64,000 nucleotides of DNA from Paludifilum halophilum (GTDB lineage Bacteria > Bacillota > Bacilli > Thermoactinomycetales > DSM-45169), in NCBI RefSeq assembly GCF_002245355.1, contig NZ_NOWF01000011.1, positions 37,187 to 101,186 on the forward strand, read 5' to 3'. Position 1 is the stretch's first letter; each line of letters opens with the position of its first letter. This document shows, one piece after another, positions 36,726-44,226 of this stretch. The notes below the pieces were generated by a model, which worked only from the letters and a program-made list of their open reading frames with translations, had not been told where the DNA came from and searched no databases. Position numbers and translations under genes: made by a program.

Positions 36726-36926
36726 GTGATGCAACGGATGAATCGTGTGACACTCGCAGGGACACCTGTGCCTTTTTTGGATATTCCGTCTTTTCTTCCC
36801 GTGGGCCGCACGGTTGACAACCATGTGCCCTATCCAACTTTGTGTGTTAAAAACCATTCATCCAAACCGGCGACCTCGGTGAACCGAGCGGGTCCCCTTT
36901 TTCGGGAAAACCGCTCGACGGGTTGA
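36726..36926 (+). CDS. Small hypothetical protein, 66 aa
   Basis: Not recognised. AAAGGAGG lies 6 nt before GTG 36726 (ATG 36729 is the next codon), and a near-consensus promoter is about 45 nt upstream, so translation is plausible. The product is proline-rich and basic, with no transmembrane segment. Two GC-rich hairpins follow, then a second small ORF, an arrangement that could be a leader peptide plus attenuator. Confidence 0.55.
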   Translation: MMQRMNRVTLAGTPVPFLDIPSFLPVGRTVDNHVPYPTLCVKNHSSKPATSVNRAGPLFRENRSTG

Positions 36927-36951
36927 GGCATCCGATTCCTTCGCTAACACC

Positions 36952-37027
36952 GCCGCAGGTCGTACTCGGCCTGCGGCTCCTTTATGATTAAAACGCCGCG
37001 GGCCGGGAGGAGGCCGGCGGCGTGTTT
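36952..37027 (+). terminator. Two tandem hairpins between small ORFs
   Basis: GCCGCAGG / CCTGCGGC (36952-36959, 36970-36977), then ACGCCGC / GCGGCGT (36993-36999, 37017-37023) followed by GTTTT. The second looks like a weak terminator or attenuator. Confidence 0.55.
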
Positions 37028-37052
37028 TCATGTAAAGGAGGTTTTCCCCGCC

Positions 37053-37343
37053 ATGTATTTCGACTTTTACCACATGGAGCGTAACGTGTTGGAAAAACAA
37101 CGCGAGCTGATCACTGACCGCTCGACTCCGAAAAGGATTCGCCCCTCGTTATTCCACCGAATATGGAGGAATCTGCGGCATCGGCAAAAACCGGTTACCA
37201 CCATGAACAGTGACAGAGCTTGCCCCTTACCGGCTGCTGCTTCCAACTCGGACAACCTTTTGTTTCTGCAGCTTTACCGCGGAGACCACCGCCGAAAAAA
37301 AAGAGAAAAAACTCACCGGAAAGCCCGGGGCGGGACGGAATAA
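37053..37343 (+). CDS. Small hypothetical protein, 96 aa
   Basis: Not recognised. ATG 37053 follows AAAGGAGG at 11 nt. The N-terminal MYFDFYHMERNVLEKQRELI looks helical; the C-terminus is very basic (RRKKREKTHRKARGG). No domain or membrane segment seen. It follows the hairpins at 36952-37027 and ends before a bidirectional terminator. Confidence 0.5.
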   Translation: MYFDFYHMERNVLEKQRELITDRSTPKRIRPSLFHRIWRNLRHRQKPVTTMNSDRACPLPAAASNSDNLLFLQLYRGDHRRKKREKTHRKARGGTE

Positions 37344-37433
37344 GGGCTATCAATCCCCTCCGGTCATATCGTGAAAGCGGGTCAAGAGCTTTATATACAG
37401 CCGCCCCCGAAAACCATATACCTCGGCGGTAAA

Positions 37434-37473
37434 AAAGGCGATGGTTCCACCTTGGTTGGGGTCCATCGCCTTT
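37434..37473. terminator. Bidirectional terminator
   Basis: AAAGGCGATGG (37434-37444) pairs with CCATCGCCTTT (37463-37473), with A/T runs on both flanks. It serves the M50 protease gene and the converging small ORF. Confidence 0.88.
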
Positions 37474-37506
37474 GTTTCGCTTTCGCCATTCACAGCGGGG
37501 CTCCAG

Positions 37507-38616
37507 TCAGCTGACTACCATCGACCCATTGAGGGAGAAGCGGCCGAGTATCACCAGCATATAGATCAGGAAGACGGCCAGGCCCAAATAGGCCGCCCCG
37601 AAAGCCAGACGCGTTTTGGCCGAGACCCGGTAGTATGCTTCATCTTTCCGCAACATCGCTTCATCGGTACCGGGTTCGTACTGGGCCTCTAAGCGCATCC
37701 GTACACGGGGAGTCCCGTCTTGTCGGGTAAAAACTTCCGTTTGCGAAAGCTGAAAGTTCCGGAAGAGGCCCGTGTATCCGGTGACACGGTGAATCCTCCC
37801 GATCCCGGGGTAAAAAATATCGCAACAGTGTTCCTTTCCTTCCAGAGAGCAGTATTGGAGAAAAGGAAGTTTGCGAAAATGCCCTTCTGAAGGGAGCATG
37901 ATTCCAGCCCAGCGAAACCGCTCCGGATCCACGTCGGCGTCAACGCGGAAAGAGCGCTCCCGGCTTTCTTTCCGGGAGACGAAGGAATCCCAAAGCTGGA
38001 AGGCAAAAAGGAGCCAGACCAGGATCAAAATCGGGTTGAACGTATAGAGGATCAACACCAGTCCGGCCACAAGCCCGACCGCCCAGAACCAGCGTGAAAT
38101 GGCGGTGACGATGCGCCCTCCGTCCAGAGGATGGATCGGAAGGAGATTAAACAGGTTGAGAATAAACCCGATCAGAGCGACGGCATACAAAACCTCGTAT
38201 TCACTGACAACCGCCAATCCATAACAGGCCAGAGCGCCCAAACTCCCCACCAGGGGACCCCCATAGGCGATATATGCCTCTGTAACCGCATCCCGGGGCT
38301 GTCGTTTCATCGTGATCAAGGCCCCTAAAAAAGGAATGAACGCCGGAGCGGAAACGGGAAGCCCTTTCCGTTTGGCCGCCCAGATATGGCCCATCTCATG
38401 GATAAAAATCATCACCACCAAGCCGATGGAAAAGGACCAGGGAAAGATCAGGGCATACCCTCCCACCATCAGAAGCATGCTCCACAGCGTTCCCCCCGCT
38501 TTACCCAGCTTCAGCAGAGAGGGAATGTATTTAAGACCGCTGATGACCAGGGCTCCAAGACCCCCCAACCACCCCCAGGAGCCTCTCTTTTTTTGTTTAT
38601 CGAAGCTGCCTTCCAA
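37507..38616 (-). CDS. Site-2 protease-family (M50) membrane metalloprotease
   Basis: 369 residues from TTG 38616, 6 nt after GGAGGG. The zinc motif HEMGH and the distal PIHPLDGGR motif are intact, between several membrane segments. A soluble insertion of about 110 residues with CCDIFYPG separates the peptidase core from a final C-terminal helix. It may cleave membrane-embedded regulators; substrate unknown. Confidence 0.85.
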   Translation of the reverse strand: MEGSFDKQKKRGSWGWLGGLGALVISGLKYIPSLLKLGKAGGTLWSMLLMVGGYALIFPWSFSIGLVVMIFIHEMGHIWAAKRKGLPVSAPAFIPFLGALITMKRQPRDAVTEAYIAYGGPLVGSLGALACYGLAVVSEYEVLYAVALIGFILNLFNLLPIHPLDGGRIVTAISRWFWAVGLVAGLVLILYTFNPILILVWLLFAFQLWDSFVSRKESRERSFRVDADVDPERFRWAGIMLPSEGHFRKLPFLQYCSLEGKEHCCDIFYPGIGRIHRVTGYTGLFRNFQLSQTEVFTRQDGTPRVRMRLEAQYEPGTDEAMLRKDEAYYRVSAKTRLAFGAAYLGLAVFLIYMLVILGRFSLNGSMVVS

Positions 38617-38738
38617 GGAGAGCCCTCCTTCGGAGTCATGTGGATCCGTACTAACATATCTTCCCCCTTCCCTTTTTCTCTACACTTTTCGAAGGGGATT
38701 CGGACATACAGACCCGCTTTTTTCGACAAAATCGAGTG

Positions 38739-38891
38739 ACACAGCGACGTTCCTCTACAGGCGCTGTGATTTTAGCACATCTTTGGTGAGTCGGGGTGGG
38801 GTTCCACACTCCGTTTCGTTGTTCTGACGAACCAAAGGCACTCCGTGTGGAACCCCCCCTTCCAAACAGGAGCTTTGTCACAACGCTTCTA
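38739..38891. repeat. Dispersed repeat, copy B (3' of the yknZ-like gene)
   Basis: About 150 bp, nearly identical to 21078-21228 in its core. Its outer hairpin (CACAGCG / CGCTGTG) differs in sequence from copy A but keeps pairing. Confidence 0.85.
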
Positions 38892-38902
38892 CCGCCCCGC
38901 TC

Positions 38903-40099
38903 TTATTCATAACGCAAACATTCAATGGGATTCAACCGCGAGGCCTTATTGGCAGGGAGCAGTCCGAACACCACTCCGAACAGAATGGAAAACAGGACGG
39001 CCCCTGTCGCTACAGCCGGAGAAACGACGGCCGGCAAAGGAGACAGGAGTGCAATCAAACTCGTCGCGCCGTAAGCCAGTAAAATCCCGACGATCCCCCC
39101 TAACACGGAAAGAGTGACCGACTCGATCAAAAACTGCGTTAAAATCTGACCGCGAGTCGCCCCCAGCGACATCCGGATCCCGATCTCCCGAGTCCGTTCC
39201 GTGACGGAAACCAACATGATGTTCATCACACCGATCCCACCGACCAACAGGGAAATTCCACCGATGCTCCCGATCACAATCGTCATGATCCGGGCCACCT
39301 GATTCATCCCTTTCACTAATTGATCCAAGTTCATGACTTCATAATCCCCTTCTGTACGATGATTTCGTTCCAGAACTTGAATCGCCGCATCGCCTGCCTG
39401 CCGGATTTGATCGGCACTTTCCGCCTGAATCACCACTTGATTGATCTGGTTTTTCCCGATGACGTTCCTCCAGGTTTGATCGGGCAGATAAACCTGCGAT
39501 TGTTGCAAGGAGCCGAAAATTCCATCAGGGGAATCCAATACACCGATAATGCGAACGGGCTGTTGACCGACCCGAATGATTTGGCCGACCGGTTGTTTAT
39601 CGGGAAACAAGTCTTCCTTCACTTTGTGGCTGATAATGGCTCCGGCATTCCCGCGCCGGAAATCGGCGGCCTGAAACCGGCGACCCTGGGCCACGCTTTC
39701 ATCACTCATATCCATGTAGACATTGTTATTGATTCCGAGAACCATCGTCCCTTCGCTCTTCTTTTCCCGAAATCGGACGTCCAGGGATTCATAACTGGCG
39801 GTCGCCACTCGCTTGACACTCGGTAAGTCTTCCAAGTCCCGAATATCCTGCCGGGTGATAAAATCGGGAGGAAGCTGGCCGTTATGGCTCATCTGGACAT
39901 CCTGACTGGGCATGACATTGATCGTGTTTCCTGCTCCGGCGAAGGATTCGGTCAAACGATCTGTTCCTCCCTCACCGATGGCGACAATGATCAGAACGGA
40001 AGCGACCCCGATTACAATGCCCAACATGGTTAGAAACGCCCGCATTTTGTGACTTCGAATGGAATCCAGGGCCATTTTAAAATTTTCCCAGAGATTCAC
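38903..40099 (-). CDS. ABC transporter permease, MacB/YknZ-like
   Basis: 398 residues. One N-terminal membrane segment, a large extracytoplasmic MacB_PCD domain (about 45-270) and three C-terminal helices of the FtsX domain (GGIGVMNIMLVSVTERTREIG). Overlaps the ATPase gene by 4 nt (ATGA). Together with 40096-42392 it forms a yknWXYZ-type exporter; in B. subtilis that system protects against the SdpC toxin. Confidence 0.88.
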   Translation of the reverse strand: MNLWENFKMALDSIRSHKMRAFLTMLGIVIGVASVLIIVAIGEGGTDRLTESFAGAGNTINVMPSQDVQMSHNGQLPPDFITRQDIRDLEDLPSVKRVATASYESLDVRFREKKSEGTMVLGINNNVYMDMSDESVAQGRRFQAADFRRGNAGAIISHKVKEDLFPDKQPVGQIIRVGQQPVRIIGVLDSPDGIFGSLQQSQVYLPDQTWRNVIGKNQINQVVIQAESADQIRQAGDAAIQVLERNHRTEGDYEVMNLDQLVKGMNQVARIMTIVIGSIGGISLLVGGIGVMNIMLVSVTERTREIGIRMSLGATRGQILTQFLIESVTLSVLGGIVGILLAYGATSLIALLSPLPAVVSPAVATGAVLFSILFGVVFGLLPANKASRLNPIECLRYE

Positions 40100-40794
40100 C
40101 GGACTCCCTCCTTCTCTATGTCTCGGCCGGAGTCCTTGATCATCTCACCGTCGCGGATCTCGATTTGACGTTGGGCGCGCTGGGCCACTTCAGGGTCGTG
40201 GGTGATTACGATCACTGTGCGCCCCTCCCGATGCAATCCGTCAAAAAGGTCCAAAACCCGATCTCCGGAAGCCGTATCCAAAGCCCCCGTCGGTTCATCC
40301 GCCAACAACAATCGGGGTCGGTTGACCAGCGCCCTGGCAATGGATACCCGCTGCTGCTGTCCACCGGACAACTCCGCGGGAAGGTGATTCTTCCGGTCTT
40401 GCAACCCTACTTTAACCAAAGCTTCCTCGGCCCGCTGCTCCCGTTCCTTCTTCGACAGCCCGGCGTAGATCAGGGGAAGCTCCACATTGCGCCGGGCGCT
40501 CATGCGAGGCAATAGATGAAATTGCTGAAAAACAAACCCAATCCATCGGTTGCGGAGAGCGGCCAGATCCTTTTCCTCCATCCCGGAGACGGCCCGGCCG
40601 TTTAAATCGTATTCACCGGTGGTCGGCCGGTCGAGACAACCGAGCAGATTCATCAGAGTCGATTTCCCAGAGCCCGACGGCCCCATAATAGAGACGTATT
40701 CCCCTTCCTCCACTTCCGCGGATATCCCTTTCAACACCGGAACGGCAATACTTCCCGCCTGGTAGGTTTTCGTTACATTTTCCAACCGGATCAT
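40096..40794 (-). CDS. ABC transporter ATPase, MacB/YknY-like
   Basis: 232 residues. Walker A GPSGSGKST, signature LSGGQQQRVSIARAL, Walker B LLLADEPTGALD, H-loop ITHDP. LolD/MacB family. Overlaps both neighbours by 4 nt, so it is tightly coupled to the adaptor and the permease. Confidence 0.95.
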   Translation of the reverse strand: MIRLENVTKTYQAGSIAVPVLKGISAEVEEGEYVSIMGPSGSGKSTLMNLLGCLDRPTTGEYDLNGRAVSGMEEKDLAALRNRWIGFVFQQFHLLPRMSARRNVELPLIYAGLSKKEREQRAEEALVKVGLQDRKNHLPAELSGGQQQRVSIARALVNRPRLLLADEPTGALDTASGDRVLDLFDGLHREGRTVIVITHDPEVAQRAQRQIEIRDGEMIKDSGRDIEKEGVR

Positions 40795-41660
40795 CGGACA
40801 GTCACTTCCGACCCGTTTTTCAGATCCTCCGGTGGATCGATGATCACACGATCCTCCGGGTCCAGTCCGGACCGGATTTCCACCCGCTCCCCGTCCGTGA
40901 TTCCCACTTTCACCTCTTGAAAGGCGGCCCGCCCCTGTTTGATGAGATAAACCCCTTCCTGTTTCCCCCGTCGAATCAAAGCGCTTTGCGGGAGGGAATC
41001 CACTTTTTGGTTATCGGTTTCAATCACCGCCATCAACCGGGAACCCAGTTTCAGGGGAATCTTTTTCTCCAACCGGATTTCGATAGGATACATGACCTGC
41101 CGATCGTCGGAACCGGCTGTTGCTTCGACTTCCTGCTCTTTGGGCAAGCGGGAGACCCGTTCCACTTCTCCGCGCCACTTCCGGTCCGGATCGGCGTCCC
41201 ATTGCAGAGTCACCGGTTGCCCTTCTTTCACTTTGAGGGCATCATATTCGGATACCTCCGCCTGGATCACTTGTTGGTCCAGGTCGGCGATTACGACCAC
41301 CGGCCGATTGGAGGCCCCGGTGGGATCGATTTCATTGACCTGGATGACAGTCCCGTCCATCGTGCTCTTCACCTTGCCGTAGGGGTTTTTGTATTGGAGG
41401 ATCGTATCCCCCTCCTCCACTTTTTCGTCCCGTTCGACCCGTACTTCATCCAGTTGTCCGCGTTCCCGCCGGTCGTAGATATTCTCCCGCTCTTTGGGCG
41501 CCAACGTTCCGGATGTGGTCACTTCCTCCCGGATTTCGGCCTTCTCGAGCTGTGTCACGTTTACCTCCGCCGCCTCTGTCCGGTTTTGCAGGACATAAAC
41601 CGATACCATCCCGACGATCAAAACCGCAAGACCCAGACCGATCCAAGCCTTTTTATTCAT
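40791..41660 (-). CDS. Membrane-fusion adaptor of an ABC exporter, YknX-like
   Basis: 289 residues. An N-terminal membrane anchor (AWIGLGLAVLIVGMVSVYVL) is followed by lipoyl/barrel-sandwich and beta-barrel domains, ending EDRVIIDPPEDLKNGSEV. HlyD/MacA family. ATG 41660 with GGAGGTAG upstream. The coiled-coil hairpin is short, as in Gram-positive homologues. Confidence 0.88.
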   Translation of the reverse strand: MNKKAWIGLGLAVLIVGMVSVYVLQNRTEAAEVNVTQLEKAEIREEVTTSGTLAPKERENIYDRRERGQLDEVRVERDEKVEEGDTILQYKNPYGKVKSTMDGTVIQVNEIDPTGASNRPVVVIADLDQQVIQAEVSEYDALKVKEGQPVTLQWDADPDRKWRGEVERVSRLPKEQEVEATAGSDDRQVMYPIEIRLEKKIPLKLGSRLMAVIETDNQKVDSLPQSALIRRGKQEGVYLIKQGRAAFQEVKVGITDGERVEIRSGLDPEDRVIIDPPEDLKNGSEVTVR

Positions 41661-41675
41661 TCTCTACCTCCGTCG

Positions 41676-42392
41676 TTATGAATTCATATTCATGGAGTTG
41701 GCCACTTCACCCATCGCCGCCATTCCCGATGAAAGGAGAAGCCCGGCTCCAAACACAATCAGGGCCACCGCCCATCCTTTTCCTTTGGAAAGACCTCCGA
41801 TGACCGACAAACCTCCGGCGGTGAGTACCAACTGCCAGATAGCAAAAACCTCTATCTGTGCCAGCAACCCCCCGACAAACCCTTCAGCCGGGATGAAGGC
41901 GGCCAGACTGGTGGGAACTACCTGGGGATCCCCTCCGCCACCGCCTGTTGCCAAAACAACCACCAGATAAATCAGACTGCTGATCACCGGTAAAATATTC
42001 AGATGACTGTTCAGGGACAGAATCTGACGATAAGTGGCGTTCCCCTGAAACAGCATTACCAACAGCCAGTGGAACAGAGTGGTTAATAAAATCGCGATCG
42101 GAACACCCACCAGGGAGCCAAAAGCCGCCGAACCCACGATCAATCCCGTCATCATTTCCACAGGGAGCTCCGTTTCCCCCTGAAAGCCCATCTCCTCCTG
42201 AATCGCAGGGTTTTGAACCAAAGCCCACATCGTAACACTCGAAAAAACGGCAGATAATACAACCACGGTGATAAAAGCCAGTACGAAGCGGGGATTCTCC
42301 CGCATACGCTGAAAATGCTCTTTCGGAGAAAGCAACACTCCGAACAGCGATGGTTTTTCCGTGATATTCGCTTGATTCTCCTCCACTTTCAT
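41676..42392 (-). CDS. Yip1-family membrane protein, YknW-like
   Basis: 238 residues, five or so membrane segments, Yip1-type N-terminus (FGVLLSPKEHFQRMRENP). A GTG two codons after the ATG is better spaced from AAAGGGG and may be the true start. It heads the exporter operon; B. subtilis YknW assists assembly of YknXYZ. Confidence 0.82.
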   Translation of the reverse strand: MKVEENQANITEKPSLFGVLLSPKEHFQRMRENPRFVLAFITVVVLSAVFSSVTMWALVQNPAIQEEMGFQGETELPVEMMTGLIVGSAAFGSLVGVPIAILLTTLFHWLLVMLFQGNATYRQILSLNSHLNILPVISSLIYLVVVLATGGGGGDPQVVPTSLAAFIPAEGFVGGLLAQIEVFAIWQLVLTAGGLSVIGGLSKGKGWAVALIVFGAGLLLSSGMAAMGEVANSMNMNS

Positions 42393-42531
42393 ACCCCTTT
42401 CTCATCATCTGATTTTACTATACCTTTTTTTTCATTCCGGATAAATCGACCTTTTAAAGTAAATATTTCACAAACCACCGATAAAAGCCTCCTGACGAAA
42501 AATCATCGGGTCCAGCTGAAACCCATTAAAA

Positions 42532-42557
42532 AACCCGCATCTGAAAAGATGCGGGTT
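42532..42557 (-). terminator. Terminator of the tRNA-Ala transcript
   Basis: AACCCGCATCT (42532-42542) / AGATGCGGGTT (42547-42557) then T6 on the minus strand, just after the tRNA. Confidence 0.9.
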
Positions 42558-42562
42558 CCCTT

Positions 42563-42638
42563 TGGTGGAGCTGAGCGGGCTCGAACCGCCGACCTCCTCG
42601 TTGCGAACGAGGCGCTCTCCCAGCTGAGCTACAGCCCC
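42563..42638 (-). tRNA. tRNA-Ala (anticodon CGC)
   Basis: 76 nt with encoded CCA. Acceptor stem GGGGCUG / CAGCUCC includes the G3:U70 pair that defines alanine identity. The anticodon loop is TTCGCAA, giving CGC, which reads GCG. T-arm GGTTCGAGCCC. The CGC isoacceptor is less common than UGC/GGC. Confidence 0.95.
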
Positions 42639-42776
42639 TTATTAAACTTTTCCCTTCCGGACACAATAATTATCATACTATGAATCCGTACGCAAAGTCA
42701 ACCCACTTTTTTCTCCGTTCAACCCGCCTCTACATGCAGGGAACCTTCTATTCTTCGGAGAGCCGCCGAAGGTCAT

Positions 42777-42804
42777 GAAAAAGCGGCTCATCCCCCGGAG
42801 CCGC
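42777..42804 (-). terminator. Terminator after the glycosyltransferase gene
   Basis: GCGGCTC (42783-42789) / GAGCCGC (42798-42804) followed by T5 on the minus strand. A second hairpin, GAGGGAAAG / CTTTCCCTC (42819-42843), lies between it and the stop codon. Confidence 0.8.
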
Positions 42805-42876
42805 CGGGGAACCCGGTTGAGGGAAAGCGCTTCACTTTCCCTCCTGGACGTGGGCTGGGAGCAAATGGAGTGAGGT

Positions 42877-44139
42877 TTACAGTTCCCTCAGGTGAGGTTG
42901 GATGGAAACATACGCTTTCGTTTTTTCCCCTACCGCTTCGATCTGTTCGTACAACCGCAGCAACTGCTGCTGTTCCTGTTCCCATGTCAACCGCTTTCCC
43001 GCTTTTAAGGTACCGATCAAATAGGGATCCGGTTCCGTCAGCACTTCATCGATCGCTCGGGCCACTTCCGGGATATCGCGGGCGTCGACTAGTTTCCCCG
43101 TTTGATGGGTTTCAACCACAGCAGCTTTTCCCGGCTGATTACCGGATACCACCGGGATTCCCGCCTGGATGTATTCAAAAATTTTGCTAGGCGTGTACAA
43201 GCGGCTATTCAGGGATTCACCGGGATAGAGGACCGTTCCGAGATCGGCGTGGGCCGTCACTTCCAGCATTTCCTCCGGCAAAAGCGGCGGATGGAAAAAA
43301 ACGCGCTCCTCAAGCCCTTTCGAGTAAACCATTCGCTCCAGACGACCTTTCCAATCCCCGTAACCCAGCAAAACCAGCTTGCGGTCTTCGGAAAGGTGGG
43401 CAAAGGCGGAAATCAGCTCCTCCAATCCCCGGTCCCGAAAAAAGCTCCCCTGGTATAGGACGACTTGATCCCCTGCGGGCAAGCGATATAAGCGATGGAA
43501 GTACTCCTTTTTTTCAGGCCGTTTCGCCGGGGGTTCCGGGATATTGCGCACGACGGTGGTCGGCAGGTCGGGACAGCGTTTTTTGTATTCCTCTTCCATC
43601 AATGAATTGACCGTGATTAGCTGATCGACGTCCTCAATCCACCAGGACTCCGCCTGATTGCCGACCATACGCTCCCATCGCCCTTTGCCTTTTCGCTCTC
43701 TAAAGATTTCACGGGCGTCGTAGATCAAGGCATAGCCCTTTTTCCGTTTCAGATAGACGCCGATGCTCAGTGTACTCAAGTCATGACAATGAACCGCGTC
43801 ATAGGCTGCCCCTTCGCACAAACCCCACACTTTCAGTGCAAACTGACGCTGGGCAACGACATCCTTGGCCAGTTTGACGAAAGGAGTGCGGACAACGCGA
43901 TACACTCCCTGCTTGACGCGCCGATCCGCCTTCCGTTCCACATAGCGTTTCAATTGCTTGGTATGGATGGGAAAGCGGAGAAGGCGGATCTTTTCATGCA
44001 AGTCCGGCGGAGGCAGAGCCGTGGTGTGCAAACAGGCGATGTCCACCTCCCATCCCGCCCGGGCAAGAGCGAGGGCCTCCCTCTGAGTACGGGAGTCGTA
44101 GTGAATATCCTTATAAAGAATCATCAATACGCGCATCAT
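42877..44139 (-). CDS. Glycosyltransferase family 4-like protein
   Basis: 420 residues, GT-B fold. N-terminal ILYKDIHYDSRTQREALALA domain with AVHCHDLSTLSIG; C-terminal nucleotide-sugar domain with VVLYQGSFFRDRGLEELI, LLGYGDWKG and the ExxE-like SKIFEYIQAGIPVV. ATG behind GGAGGTAGG. Acceptor unknown. 87 nt downstream of the pseudokinase-TPR gene, perhaps in one unit. Confidence 0.88.
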   Translation of the reverse strand: MMRVLMILYKDIHYDSRTQREALALARAGWEVDIACLHTTALPPPDLHEKIRLLRFPIHTKQLKRYVERKADRRVKQGVYRVVRTPFVKLAKDVVAQRQFALKVWGLCEGAAYDAVHCHDLSTLSIGVYLKRKKGYALIYDAREIFRERKGKGRWERMVGNQAESWWIEDVDQLITVNSLMEEEYKKRCPDLPTTVVRNIPEPPAKRPEKKEYFHRLYRLPAGDQVVLYQGSFFRDRGLEELISAFAHLSEDRKLVLLGYGDWKGRLERMVYSKGLEERVFFHPPLLPEEMLEVTAHADLGTVLYPGESLNSRLYTPSKIFEYIQAGIPVVSGNQPGKAAVVETHQTGKLVDARDIPEVARAIDEVLTEPDPYLIGTLKAGKRLTWEQEQQQLLRLYEQIEAVGEKTKAYVSIQPHLREL

Positions 44140-44226
44140 CGCCTACCTCCCTTCGCGGTCGGAAGTGGTCCACCACATCCCCGTTTCTCCTCTTTCCTGA
44201 ATGTTGGTCCGGCAGACAATCCCGGC

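Noticed and set aside
38651..38881. Small minus-strand frame beginning MTKLLFGRGG in the dispersed repeat
   Set aside because: A similar frame appears in copy A only because the DNA is repeated; no ribosome site and different 3' continuations.
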